A stretch of 64,000 bases of DNA from Prorocentrum cordatum (Eukaryota > Sar > Dinophyceae > Prorocentrales > Prorocentraceae). The notes beneath the pieces were generated by a model. It saw nothing but the letters and a program-made list of their open reading frames with translations, had not been told where the DNA came from and did no database searches. A program made the translations under genes and the position numbers. This document shows positions 42,282 through 53,806 of the stretch, in pieces (the first letter of the stretch is position 1; every line of letters starts with the position of its first letter). The stretch is taken from contig CAUYUJ010022526.1 of assembly GCA_963575745.1 (NCBI GenBank), forward strand, positions 549,652 through 613,651. The letters run 5' to 3'.

Positions 42282-45268
42282 CCTGGATGATGATGGCTCA
42301 AGATCGCACTGCGCCGCTGGTCAGGTCCAGGGGTTTAGAGCTCAAGCCAGGCCCCCGCGCGTGTGGCCCTCCAGACGGCCGCCCGGCCATGGTAGCACAG
42401 TGTCCTAGCCACTCCCAGACTCACCCTTGCGGCATGGCTTGCACGCATGCAGCTTGCCCGCTGTTCGGGGCGCTTCCCGCATCCGCCGATGAACGCGGCA
42501 GGTGCAGACGCTGCGGGCAGGTGCTCCCAGGCCACGCTGCCTCCGCGGATGCCGGGATGGAGATCGCAGAGACGGACTCCTCGATTGGCGGCGGCAACGA
42601 CGCAATGGAGGACGAGTCCGGGCTCACGCAGGCTGCTGCCAGACTTGCGGTGGGCGACCTGCTGAGCGTGCCGCCCGCCCCAGGGCTGCCGCCCCCCGCT
42701 GCGCTGGCGACGGCAGCGGGACTTCAGGCGGCTATCTCGCCCAGAGCGGCCGCCGCAGCTGGCGCGGAGCCCGCTGCAGCTCCAGGCGTTGCGCGGGTGG
42801 CAGCAGAGCCCGCGACACCTTCGCCGTCCCAGGCAGTCCGCACTCCGATTCTCCAGGATTGACTCGATCAGGAAGTGCTCCAGCACCTCTCGCTCGTAGC
42901 CGCAGCGCACGCGGAAGCAGCCAGCCACCTCCCAGTGTCCCTTCCTGAGAGCCTTGACAGCCTGAGCGTGCTTTTAGGCAAACTCGGGTACGACTTGACC
43001 TCGGAGGACCCCTGGAAGCTCCTCGGCTTCTCACGCTTGGAGGGCCCAGACCCCACCGAGCTCAGCATCTCAGCGCGTCTACGCTCCGCCCGATATCTTT
43101 TAGCAGCCCCGCGAGAGTTCCACCGGAGGGCCAGTTGCAGCAGCTCGAGGCCCTGCAGAGCAAATTGACCATGGCCGAGACCCAGTGCATGTTGGAGCTC
43201 GGGGAGGTGTTGGCGACGCGACGCAAGATCAAGCGCAGGCGCGTGCCACCACACCAGGAGCTGGGCTACGACGCAGTGCAGCGCATCCTGCAGAACACCC
43301 CCAGCGAGACGAGGCTGGCGACACAGCTCTCGGACATCCTGCGGGTACGCGGCGACCGCCTCACCTCGACCTCCGACGCGCGCGGGCTCTCAGATCTGAT
43401 TGAACGTGGTGATGGGAAATGGCTCGAGGCACTTCGGGGCCACCATTTCGTCGTCTGGCTGCCATCCGACTCGAACGCCACCACGCGGTGTTTGGCCGCC
43501 TACCTCCGTCGAGTGGCTTCCGGTGCCTGCCCCTCCCCTGTCACTTTCATTACCCCCATCCCGACCCTCAACGGCGAGCTGAGCGTCAACGGCATCACGG
43601 ACCTATGGAGCACCCCTCTCCTCGCGGATTCGTGGGCGCCCATCGTCAAGGACGTCACCTGTGTTCCCTATCCGTTCGAACTGCTCGCCACCGCTGCCAA
43701 CGGCAACCCCCGTCACTACCGAGAGGGGCTCGGCATCCTTTCTATACGTCGGGACGGCGCGGTGACCATGCCAACGCTGCTCAAGGTCGACGCGCTGTTC
43801 ACGGTGGAGGAGAACAGGACGGCCACATTCGACGTGAAGCTCGAGTTTCTCACAGACTTCTTGGGGTTTTCTCAGCGGGCATCCTCACCGAGGTCTCCTA
43901 CAGGTCCCACCGGCGGAGCGCCTCGCACTCCGCGGAGTGCCCGAGGATCGCCGTGGACGTCATCATGCCCCAGGGGGCCACGGGCATTGAGTGCATCGCA
44001 CTCCTCAAGGGACTCCGACGCCAGCACCTCCCGAGGAGCACATTTTACGCTTTCAAGAGCACCTTCGGCGCCAGCGACTCGCTACTGCTCGAGCTCGGCA
44101 ACGCCAGCTCCCTTCAACACCGTTGGCCGCTATGCTCACAACTCTATATGTTGGGCCCGAACCGCGCGCTGCTGTACACCGAAGCCGGTTCCGACACGTG
44201 GAAAGAGACGATGCAGGCGCTCTTCCGCCAGGATCCCACCAGCGCCGCCTCACGCCTGCGGTGCCGGCCATCCTACCACGGCGGCCGCGCGATCGCAACA
44301 CTGGCCGCCACGCCTACGCTGAAACTTGCCCATCGGCGTCGGGGAGGCAAGGCGCGCTCGGCGGCGGATTGCATTGCCGAGATCGTCCCCAGGGTCACTT
44401 GGGGAAGGACGACTTCCTCGTGCTCGGAATGCTCATGGACCACGCCACCACCAACGCCGGACCCGCCTACTCGAAAGCAGCGGATCCATAATACCCCCGT
44501 GCAGGTGAGTACACGTACGTCCCCGTTCGCGCTGCCGCATCTCTCTCAGTTTCGCTTCGCGTCCTCGGGAGGTCGCAGGATGAGATCCGTAACTTGTGCG
44601 CCGCGCTGCACGGGCGGACCATCCTCGTGGGCCACGAGCACGTCGTGTTGGAGGTGCTGAACGATTACCTCGATGCAGCGCCAGCAGGGAAACGACCCGA
44701 GGGTGAGGCCATAGGTGCCGACCTCGCCCTCGACGCCCACAGGCACCGCATTGTTGATGGAATTCATTGTTTCGACGCCAGTGGCGCCCAGGTCTTTGTC
44801 ACGCACGTCGCCTTTCGGATCCACTCCGAGATCATCTCGGGGCCGGTCGGTTTTGGCAGCGCGGCGTGGGGGAGGTCCCCGGCCACTGCCTGCTCTACCA
44901 GGTATTTTTCTTTTTTCGCTTCCCGACCCCGCTCTGACTCCTACGAGCCATGCTTCGTCAGGCCACTCCAGGGCTGCCATGGGGACGACCACCGCCTTCC
45001 TCGAGCCCCTGGCCGAGCTGTAAATCGCGATCCTTTGCCAGCCGGCCAACATCTGCGTTCCCCCCTACCGCTTCTGATTTTGCCCAGGCGCGTCGACTTT
45101 CTTGCGGAGCAGGCGGCGCACCGTTCTCGACAAGATGTACCACCACAAATGCGTCATCAGCCTCATCTTCATCGCGCCTTGGGGCTACTTCCTGAGGGCC
45201 TCGCTCTCCCCCGTCTGCGAGATCTGGGCCCCCCGGCCGCGCCCGTGCGGCCGTTGAGGGATGGCTAA
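42282..45268 (+). pseudogene. ORF1-like region of the LINE
   Basis: Coding signal moves among frames. Residues from about 42283 (MMMAQDRTAPLVRS) include Cys/His clusters near 42400-42530 (CGMACTHAACP, CRRCGQVLPGH), possibly zinc-binding. A frame from about 43135 carries RRKIKRRRVPPHQELGYDA and HHFVVWLPSDS, and shifts near 43880 to a frame with AVDVIMPQGATGIECIALL. It shifts again near 44390 to DDFLVLGMLMDHATTNAG, and a last frame from 44594 ends at 45268. The sequence between breaks is well mixed. The assignment to ORF1 rests on position rather than on a recognised domain. Confidence 0.45.
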
Positions 45269-46486
45269 TGCACGGGCGACATCACGGTCACCACTTGGAA
45301 CGCGCAGGCCCTGTTCGCGTCGAACCCGGCGCGGCACGGCCTCAAGGCTGCCTACGTGCACCGCCAGATGCTCTAGACGGACGTCCTCCTGGTCACCGAG
45401 ACACATGGGACTGAGACGGGCAATGCCACTTGGCGCCCCCCACCCGGCTGCTCCGCTTGGTGGTCGCAGGGTCCAGCGGCTGGCCACTCAGGAGTTGGTT
45501 TCGTGATGAAGGACGAGTTTCTCCGCAGCTTCGAGCAGCCGCCGCGATTGCATCATGCATGGCGGGGTCGCGCTGCTAAGCTATGCTTCCGGGGCTCTCA
45601 GGGGGCACTGGATTTGGTTGTGATGTATTTTCCATCCGGCCCCCGTGCCAACCCGTCAGAAAGTGACCTAGCAGGCGTCCCGCGCAGACGCCGCGCCAGC
45701 CTGACCAACTTCCCGGCCGCGCGCGGGCGCGTGCGCCAGCTGTGAGCGAACAACGTGAAGGACAGGAGCCGTTGCCTGACTGTGCTCGGGGGCGACTTCA
45801 ACTACGTGGCCCAGGGCGCGGGCAGAGTTTCGCTGGAGACCGCCGTCGACACGGGTCGTCGCGATGGCCGGGAGGAGGCCCACTTCCAGACCGCGGTGGC
45901 GTCGAGCCAAGGCTTGTTCGAGATGTTCCAGGGGGACTTCACGCACTCCTCGGCCACAGCCCGTTCGCGGTTGGACCGGGTCTACTTCAACCGCGACGTG
46001 GCCGAGCAGTTGGACCGTCGCGTCGCGGCCGCAGCCCTCGAATTGCGTCTGGACCTATCCCACCATCGCGCTGTTCGCGTTGCACGTCTCGCGCCGGCCT
46101 GGGCAGGCGACCCTGACCGCCCACTCGCGCAGCGTGCAATCCAACATAAGGATACCCCGATGCGTCTGATGCTGGCGTTCAACGAGGCGCTGACGGCATC
46201 CCCAGAGGCCTCGCCGTTCCAGCAGCTCGTCTTGCACAAGGCCTCCACACGCCGGGCCGCACGCCGGCTGGAGAACGACTTCACGGCCATCTCTGCCGCC
46301 CAGAATGCGGAGGACAATATGGGGCTTGTCTTGAAAATGATCCGGGCGATCGAGTGCGCTCGGCCCTCGGAGGTCTCCATGTGTCTCAGCAGGTATCCGG
46401 AGGTCCGACACCACGTCGAGAACCCGTGCGACTTTGACGGCAACTTGTCCCGTAAGTCAGCCCGACTTCGTCAATTCGCTGTCTAA
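45268..46486 (+). pseudogene. apurinic/apyrimidinic-type endonuclease domain of the LINE
   Basis: One frame with two in-frame stops (TAG at 45374, TGA at 45743). Motifs in order: VTTWNAQAL (the strand with the catalytic Asn), VLLVTETHGT (catalytic Glu), GVGFVMKDEFL, LGGDFN (Asp and Asn), SRLDRVYFN and SHHRAV (usual SDH, here SHH). This enzyme nicks the target DNA to prime reverse transcription. The stops and the SDH change argue that it is dead. Confidence 0.75.
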
Positions 46487-46590
46487 CTTGCTCGGAACCA
46501 CGCCCTGGAAGTGCTTCGCAGTTCTCGGGCCGATCTCACGGGCGAAGACGCTTTCAAAGCACAGGTTGCACGTCGGAAAGAATACACATA

Positions 46591-46600
46591 TATATATATA

Positions 46601-46676
<76 letters not shown>
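46591..46676 (+). repeat. TA repeat followed by about 72 A
   Basis: (TA)8 then an uninterrupted A run, sitting between the endonuclease and reverse transcriptase parts of the LINE. The frame reads through it as poly-Lys. Confidence 0.9.
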
Positions 46677-46677
<1 letters not shown>

Positions 46678-48169
46678 ACGCCTGATTTGTCTTCTCGCTC
46701 CTGGCGCGGGCAGCGCGCTCAGCGCCATCCTCAAAGACGACGGCGAGGTGACCGCAGATTGTCAGGACATGGCTTGCTCGCTGGGTGCACACTGGTCTAA
46801 GACCTTCCAGGCGCAGGGTATCAACGGGGAGTTGCTGGACCAGTGGTTGGAGGACGACGCGGACACCTGGCCGCTCGCGGACATGGTCAACGCGCGGTTG
46901 TCCTGGGCGCGGCTCCGCAAGTCACACTTGGTCCACGCCCTCAAGACCTCGAGCAACACGGCCCCAGGCCCTGACGGAATCCCTTTTCTAGCATGACGCC
47001 GGCGCGCCAAGGTCTCAGCGTCTCCATTGTTCAACGCGGCGCAGTGCATCCACGGGAACGGCGAGACGGGCCTCGCCAAGGAGGAAGCCAAGGCGCACGA
47101 CGCCAGCCTGATGTTCCTCCTCCCCAGGAAGCTTGCCGGCACTCTCCCGACAGGGGAGGGCTACTTTACGCCCGCGGAAACCCGGCCCCTGAGCGCGGCG
47201 ACGAGGACAACCGACTGTTTTCGAACGCAGGCCGCGCCGCCATTGAGACAGTTGTCAGCCGGGGTATTCTGGATATCCAGCACGGCTTCCTCGGCGGCCG
47301 CCCCATGCTTGCCGGCCCTTTTGACATGGGCGAGGCAATGCTCCGAGCGGCGCTCAGAAGCTCAACGGGGGGGGCCCTGCGTTTCGACTTCGCGGCGGCG
47401 TTCCCGTCCATCGAGCACGAGTTCATGTTCCGCGTCTTCGATCACCCAGCATGGCCGGCTTGGCTCAGAGGCTACATCGCCGGTTTGTATTCCGAAATTT
47501 CTTGTGCCATCACAATGGGAGGCGCCAGGCATTGTCGCTTCAATGTCACGAGGGGGGTTCGGCAGGGCTGCCCGTTGTCGCCGCTCCTATTCGCGGCCGC
47601 GATCGACATTCTCCTTCGCAGGATCACGCGTCTCCTTCCAGACGGCGTCCTTCGTGGTTACGCAGTCGACCTGGCGCTCGCAGTCACGGACAGTCGGGCC
47701 TGTCTGCCAGTGGCGGAAGGATCTTCTCAGATTTCGAGCGCGTCGCAAGGCTCGCCCTGAACCTTCGCAAGACGGTCTTCATCCCACTTTTCCCCCACTC
47801 TTCTCTACGACCCTCGCGGAGGCGCGGGGGCGCCTAGCCGAGGTCGCCCCGCTTTTGGGGGCGCTGGAAGTCGCCTCCACAGCAAAATACCTCGGGTACT
47901 TCATCGGTCCTGGGAGAGGTCAGTGCACTTGGGACGCCGCTCTCAGGAAATACCAGGACCGCGCGGAGATCTGGCGACCCTTGCACGTGGGCATGCTGAA
48001 CACGATCGAAGCGTGCCGGATTTACGCGTCGTCTGTCCTCCTGTTCTGCGCGCAGCTTGACCCGTTGCCGCCGAATGTTGCCGAAGTCGAAAACAAGGTG
48101 CCAAGGTGTTGCGGCGTTTGTTTGTCGGGCCCGGGGATTGGATGCCTTCTGGATTACTCAAAAGCCTGA
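46677..48169 (+). pseudogene. reverse transcriptase of the LINE, with frameshifts and a mutated motif C
   Basis: TAPGPDGIPF (about 46960-46990) marks the start of the RT. After a shift, LMFLLPRK and TRPLSAATRTTD (about 47110-47215) match motif 1. After another shift come IQHGFLGGRPM (motif 2), FDFAAAFPSIEHEF (motif A, catalytic Asp) and TRGVRQGCPLSPLLF (motif B). Motif C reads GYAVDLALAV where the family has YADD, so one of the two catalytic Asp residues is Val (codon GTC). A third shift near 47750 leads to AKYLGYFIGPG (motif E/thumb) and ends at 48169. Confidence 0.85.
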
Positions 48170-49095
48170 CGCGGTCTGGCTTTCCCCGCGAGATTTTCGA
48201 CGCCCAATCAGCGTCTTTTGCCGCTCGCGCAAGAGTCGCCCTGCATGGAAATTGCAAAAACAGCGGGCTTCAGGCAACGAGCAGGGCGCGAGCACTTCGG
48301 AGCCTTGTCACGGCCACCAACGACAACGCCGCCCGCGTCGTCGATGTTCACGAGTGGTACCAGAACAAGTTTCTCTTCTCGCTTGAGGACGCCGTCATTC
48401 GGACGCACGGAGCGGCCGCGGGCGAGCACGTCTTGCTGGACATCCAGCAGCCCGAGCACGCGCGGGCGGGGTGGCAGGCCGCAACGGCGCGACTGCTCCG
48501 ACCGGACTACACCCCCGCAACCTCAGTACATCTCCGGCGCAAGCTACACCAGTGGCAAGTTCGATTGCCGCCCGGGCACCGGGTGCCACGATGGGTATGG
48601 GTTCGCGTCACCCAGACCATCTCGGACTTCGTCGCGCCGAGAGTCATGGCTGCAGCAGTGCGGACCGCCTGAAATGGCTGGGTGGCCGCACGTTGATTTC
48701 AGGGCCGCTCCTCGTGCATCATGGGTTGCGCCGGAGAGGACGCGATTGAGCATTGCGCGTTCTGCCGCTCCTACCATGGTTGCTGCTCGCGGCACCTGGG
48801 CCTCCGGCGCCCGTCGATGGAGCGCGCTCTGGAGGACTTCGTCGGCATCGACTGGTCCTCGCTGACCTCGCGGGGCAACCCGTCGTTGACGGAGGCGGAG
48901 AGGAGCGCTTTGAGGGCGATTTCCATTTACGCCTGGCACATGACGCACGCGCACGTCCGCCGCGGACACATGGTGGCCGAGGCCGCGAACGCTTTCCGAG
49001 GCTACCTTCGCGAGGCCACGCGGCGCCACCCGAGGTCCACGGAGCTGATAGTGAGGGCTTTCGCCGCGCGGGGCGCGCGGACAACTAGAGGCTGA
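48106..49095 (+). pseudogene. C-terminal segment of the LINE with a CCHC-type zinc finger
   Basis: The frame at 48106-48672 carries LHQWQVRLPPGHR and RVMAAAVRTA, then shifts. The continuing frame gives NGWVAAR, a stop, FQGRSSC and CIMGCAGEDAIEHCAFC. This is the C-x3-C-x7-H-x3-C signature (about 48715-48770) found after the RT of many LINEs. It ends FAARGARTTRG at the TAG/TGA near 49093. Confidence 0.65.
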
Positions 49096-50015
49096 TTCCC
49101 AGCGTGTTCTGTCTCAGGTTGCCATGTTCTCCCCCCTTTTCCTTCCTCGGCCTCCGCCTCTTCCTCTGCTTGATCCCCCCCCCCCCGCGCCAATTCGCTT
49201 GCGCCGGCGGTCGCGCGGCGGCCGCGCTCCCTAGGAGAGGCGGGTGGATGATTTTTAGTTCGGTTCACTTCATCAATGCTTTAGTTTATCGTGCCACGTC
49301 CGTCCGTACGATTCTCGAAGGCATGTTCCCTTTGCCTTGGCGATGGGGTCGCCTCGGCTCTTGACGTTTATCTCTTTCGTCCTCCCCTCCTCTCTTGTCT
49401 CATGTTGTGTTGGGATGCAGCCCCTTGGAGGTCAAATTCAGCTTTGGCGCTGGTAGATCCGTTAAAAGCTGGCATAAGTTGGCGCGCCCGGTCTGGGCTT
49501 AATGTAGTTCAATATGGTTCCATCCCGGGCTTACTCCTTGGTTTCATTTGGCCCAATCCGGCACAATGGTCTTTGAATCGGGCGGAATCGTTTTTGATCG
49601 TTCTTGCGAAGACCCCCCAGGAGGAGCTGCTTGCTCCCTGCGGCACGTTCGCGCCGCGTTGACGCGGCGGCGACCCCGCTGCAGGCATTCAAGGTCGAAA
49701 GCAGCCAGTGGGCCAGGAACGACCACTATGGAACGACCTGTCGATCGAAAGGCCGCCGCTCGGTCAAGGTTGAACGATGCCGCGCGGTATCAGAGACCAA
49801 CGCCGCCGTCATCGCGACGCGAAAATGCCGTTGTTTTCCGTTTAACCCGCATCCGCAGCAGGAGCAGCAGCAGCAGCAACAGCTGCAGCAGCCAGGGTGG
49901 GATGCGCCGAACTCCTCCTGTCGCCTTCGAACCCCCGCCTCCTGAGGCGCGCGCCTGCTGCGGGCACTTTCGTGCCACCCGCAGGACGGGCAGCCTCCAC
50001 GTTCCTCGCTCCCGG
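49096..50015. other. no gene seen
   Basis: Mixed-composition DNA with a GCAGCAGCAGCAAC patch at about 49857-49885. Possible 3' flank of the LINE. Confidence 0.4.
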
Positions 50016-50480
50016 TCCTCCTCCTCCTCCTCCTCCTCCTCCTCCTCCTCCTCCTCATCCTCATCCTCTTCCTCTTCCTTGTTCCTCCTTCCTCCTCCTC
50101 CTCCTCCTCCTCCTCCTCCTCCTCGTCCTCGTCCTCCTCTTATTCAATCCTCCTTCTCCCTTCATCGTCCTTCCTCGCTCCTCCTCGTTTTCCTCCTCCT
50201 CCTCTCCCGTCTCTTCCTCCTCCTCCTCTTCCTCCTCCTCGCTTTTCCTCCTCCTCGTCCTCTTCGCCTCCTCCTCCTCCTCCTCCTCGTCCTCCTCCTC
50301 TTCCTGATTCACCCTGATCCTCCCCCCGTTATTATTCCTCCCCCGTATCCCTCCTTTTCCACATCGCTACCCTCCTCCTCCTCCTCCTCCTCCTCCTCCC
50401 TCCTCCTCCTCCTCCTCCTCCTCCTCCTCCTCCTCCTCCCCGCTCTTCCTCCTCCTCCCTTCTCCCTCCTTCCTCCTCCC
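50016..50480 (+). repeat. TCC/CTC array with interruptions
   Basis: About 460 bp of pyrimidine-rich triplets in three blocks. It directly precedes the compact R1 copy. Confidence 0.92.
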
Positions 50481-50635
50481 TCCTTCCCTCCTTCACAAGA
50501 AGAAAAGATACTGGTACGGTCACCCTCCCCTCGTCGTCATGATTGGATGTGTTTCGAATTCCTGAGCGGAATCCACCCCGGGAGAGTTCCACGGAGTAGC
50601 GGTATCGGTATGTTTCCCAAGTTGTGTTTGCACCT

Positions 50636-51480
50636 GGGATTTTGATTCATTGGTTGACGCCGCACCGCCGACCCCTTGGGGCGGCAGTAAGAGTGAAAAA
50701 CGGAGTTTGCGAAACGATTTCTGGGGAATCTTGGGGTTTCAGCTTCTTGGGATTTCGTCGGGGGCGGTTGGCGGAACGCCGCTCTGCTCTTGGGCTTCTC
50801 TGGGCTCTCCTGGCAGCACGTTTGATGTCTCCTGGGAGCCGTTTTGAGGCCTCTGGGAGCCTCTTTTGGGCCTCTCGGGGGCTTCGTGGGAGCCTCTTGG
50901 GGGCATATTGGTGGGGCCGAGTGCTCAAAATGTTCATTCGGGTTCCCCCTCTGGGCCTCCTCTTGGGGCCCCCTCCTGGGTCGTTTTGGGGGCTTCTGGG
51001 GCCGTTCTGGGGCCCTCTTGGGCCGTCTTGGAGCCCTCTTGGGGGCCTTTTGGGCTATCTTGGGTCGATCTTTAAGGCTTCTCGGGCTGTTGTGGGCCTC
51101 GTGAAAGCCCAAGAAGCGAATGTGCTAAACATCTACGTTTTCCCTAGGGACTGGGACGACTGTTGCTTCTGGAGGGCCTTTTGGGACGCCTCTTGGTGGC
51201 TTTGGGGGGCGTCTTGGGGGCCTCTGGGACCGTCTGGAGGCGATCTTGGGCGTCTTGGAGCGATCTTTCGGTGACTCGTAGCTCTCTTGGACCGTCCGGG
51301 AGGCCTTTTGGGGCCCTCTTGGCCCGCTTTGGGGCCCCCTGAGGCTCCAAGGGTGCGGCCGGCACCTTTGCCCCCCCCACCCCCACCCCCTCCAAACAGG
51401 CCAAACCAGGCTCCTGGGGGAGGGGTTTGGAGAGGTGGGAGCATCTCACACGCCGTGACCCCAAGGGGTCGGCGGATTTC
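50636..51480. repeat. compact, apparently complete copy of repeat family R1
   Basis: The 5' module (50640-50765) holds GGGGCGGCAGTAAGAGTGAA. A middle of CTCTTGGG/GCCTCTTGG words follows, then the unit landmark GGGCCTCGTGAAAGCCCAAG (about 51090). The 3' module (51340-51480) holds GCGGCCGGCACCTTTGCC, a C-run and GCATCTCACACGCCGTGACC. Total about 845 bp, non-coding. Confidence 0.75.
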
Positions 51481-51549
51481 TCTTCTGAGGAGCTGGCCCC
51501 AGTGTTACCCCGGCGGCCCCGTTCCCGACCGTCGACGCCTCCCCGTCGC

Positions 51550-51905
51550 AACCCTCCCAGTTGCATTACAATCGTATTCGAATGCAGCTGCATCGCATTA
51601 CATTGCAATCGCATGACATTGCATTGCGTTGCATCGCATTACACTGCATCGAATTTCAATACAATGCAGTCGCACTTTTTTGCATTGCTTTGAATTGCAT
51701 TGCATTTAGTCGCATTGATTTACACTGCATTGTACTGGATTGCGTTGCATTGTTTTGCATTGCTTTGCATTGCCCTGCTTTGCCTTGCTTTGCATTGCTG
51801 TGCCTTGCGTTGCATCGCATGTCCATTGCTCGCATTGCTTTGCACTGAGTTGCACCACACAGATTGCACCACATACATTGCACAACATTGATTGCACCAC
51901 CTAGA
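51550..51905 (+). repeat. degenerate TTGCA / GCATT pentamer array
   Basis: TTGCATTGCATTGCA-type words with CGCATTACATTGC variants over about 350 bp, ending in GATTGCACCACATAGA-like 13-15-mers. Confidence 0.9.
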
Positions 51906-52289
51906 TTGCACCGCATAGACTGCACGAAATTATTGTTTTTGATCCACGCTGGCTAACATGTTTGTTTCCTCACTCCCATTCCCTCCTCTCAGGGTCCCGA
52001 TCGATCTGGCTCGATGTCGATGTTGGCCAGCCTGGTCGGATTCGGATAGTTATCTCATCGATCCTGTGCGGCCCGATGCTTGCATGGTGCTGCTGTTCAT
52101 CTTGGCGCAGTCGATCTGATTCGGTTTCGACTCCATGTCGGTCCGACGCACGTTCCAATATTACCCGGTTTGTCAGTTCGATATATATTGATCTTGCCTC
52201 TTGCTTCCCTCCCTCCCTCTCCTCCTCCTCCTCCTCCTCCTCCTTTATTTGCTTTCCTTGTGAATTGTTCCTACGTGTCGCACCCCCCG

Positions 52290-52905
52290 ACGAGTTGGTA
52301 GGGCGAGCCGGGCGTTTCGCCTGACACTTCCTCACCATTTCTGATAATGAAACTTGGAATGTGCAAGAGCTTCTCGGATGGAGGGCGGGTCGTTTTCAAA
52401 ATGTTGTTTTCTCTCTAGGGCCGCGCTCATTCGTTTCAAGATTTCCAGCCGTCTCAAAGATGGAGGGCGGGGCATTTTCAAAGCGCGGTTCTCGCCTTAG
52501 CGCAGCGCACATTCGTCTGAAAACTTTGCAGCATGTTCACGGATGGAGGACGGGCGGGTTTCAAAGTGTTGTTTTCGCTTTAGAGTTGCGCGCATTCTCT
52601 TCAAATGTTTGCAACAATTTCGAGGATGAGTGGCGGTTGTTTTTTCAAGATGTGGCTCTGGCCCTAGCGCCGCGCACATTCGTGTTGACAGTTGGCGACA
52701 GTTTCAAGGGTTCGCATGGTACAAGTCCCAGGATTTACTTTTTCCTTCTGGTTGTCAGGACCCAACATTCACGTTTATTCTCGGTGCTGAAGTCCCGCGA
52801 ATGACATTCTGGTACAATTGTGGACTGTCAGGACGCAACAGTCACGTTGATTCGCGATTCTGATGAGGATTCTCGGACGGAAGTCTTCCAACGGGGCTCT
52901 TCCCG
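52290..52905. repeat. dispersed composite repeat R3, copy 1
   Basis: The head is GGGCGTTTCGCCTGACACTT. Four to five units of about 85 bp follow (TTTTCAAAATG, TTCGCTTTAG, GCGCACATTCGT, then a GGATGGAGGGCGGG landmark), and then a tail with GGTGCTGAAGTCCC and TCTTCCAACG. A TCC array follows at 53008-53033. Copy 2 is at 55765-56330 in the same orientation. Confidence 0.8.
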
Positions 52906-53287
52906 AAATGATAATCAGTTCTTGCAGCGACTCGTGAAGAGGGTACTTGCAGGGAGGGTTTCTTGCAACCTCGCTGGTGCTTCCCTGGGCTTGCACTGAT
53001 TCTTCCCCTCCTCCTCCTCCTCCTCCTCCTCTTCGTTTGACGTTGGCCATACAGAAACATAGAGGCGGTGGCGTTCTTCTTCTTCTTCTTCTCCTCCTCC
53101 TCCTCCTACTCCTCCCACCTCGGCCTCAGCATCCCTACTTCGCCCCCTTTCAGCATGAAGGAAACAGAGGTCCTGGGGGTAGACGGATTTGGAAGGGCTT
53201 GGCGCGGAGGCAAGAGCCAGTCCCAGGAAGAACCCTCGCGGTTCAGGGTCCGTGTGGGCCAGGTCTCCTTTCCTTCGTGCTAATCTT

Positions 53288-53475
53288 TAGGAGAACGAAG
53301 AATGACATAAACATACAAACTCGGATGTCCGCGCGGATTTCTCGGATCGGCGCTGGGGCCCCCTGGCGGCGGCTCCGGAGCCGCCCCTGGCGCGCTCCGC
53401 GCGCCAGGGATGGGTCCAGCGCCGATCCGAGGAATCCGCGCGGACCTCCGAGTTTTTATGTTTATGCCATTTTTC
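53288..53475. mobile_element. palindromic foldback element, copy 2
   Basis: Same structure as the element at 36842-37020. Ends AATGACATAAACAT and ATGTTTATGCCATTTTT form the terminal inverted repeat. The arms CGCGCGGAT..TCGGATCGGCGCTGG and their complement surround a GC-rich nested palindrome. A fragment with the same GCGCGGACCTC word lies near 59745-59830. Confidence 0.85.
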
Positions 53476-53683
53476 GTTTCCCTCATCTTTGTCACTGCTC
53501 CCTCGTCCCTCCCTCCACCAACCGCCTCCTCCTTTTCCTGGCCATCACCTCGGTACCTCAGCGTCGGCGCTGGCACGCCCTTGGTCGACAGCCCGTCCTG
53601 CTCCCGTTGAGTCTTATCTGGTTTGGCGTAATCCTGGACTGCATGCGGCCCAATATTTTTTACTGGCCACCTTAAGCGGCAGG

Positions 53684-53806
53684 GGGCAAACAGAACTGCC
53701 CACTAGACAGCTGCCTCCTCCCGCGATGCCTCCTGCACGTTGGCCCGTAGGGGGCCGTGCAATTGCTAGCGGGAGGAGGCAAACATAACTGCCCTACAGA
53801 CAGCTG
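53684..53806. mobile_element. 71-bp inverted-repeat element flanked by ~28-bp direct repeats
   Basis: TGCCTCCTCCCGC (53711-53723) and GCGGGAGGAGGCA (53769-53781) are perfect 13-bp inverted repeats. Outside them GGCAAACAGAACTGCCC..AGACAGCTG and GGCAAACATAACTGCCC..AGACAGCTG are direct repeats. The right-hand copy runs into the next coding exon. Confidence 0.7.

Larger units (their letters stand above)
42190..49095 (+). mobile_element. decayed non-LTR (LINE-type) retrotransposon
   Basis: All parts lie on the plus strand in the order expected of a LINE: ORF1-like protein (42.2-45.2 kb), AP-type endonuclease (45.27-46.14 kb), reverse transcriptase (46.7-48.17 kb) and a C-terminal zinc-finger segment (48.1-49.09 kb). 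Frameshifts and stops separate the parts. No 3' poly-A tail or target duplication was recognised. GC is high and host-like, which suggests long residence. Confidence 0.75.

Noticed and set aside
46434-46792. Poly-Lys / poly-Phe frames
   Set aside because: Products of the A72 tract.
51550-51905. Possible CRISPR-like array in the TTGCA region
   Set aside because: No constant repeat with unique spacers; a degenerate pentamer repeat in a eukaryotic context.
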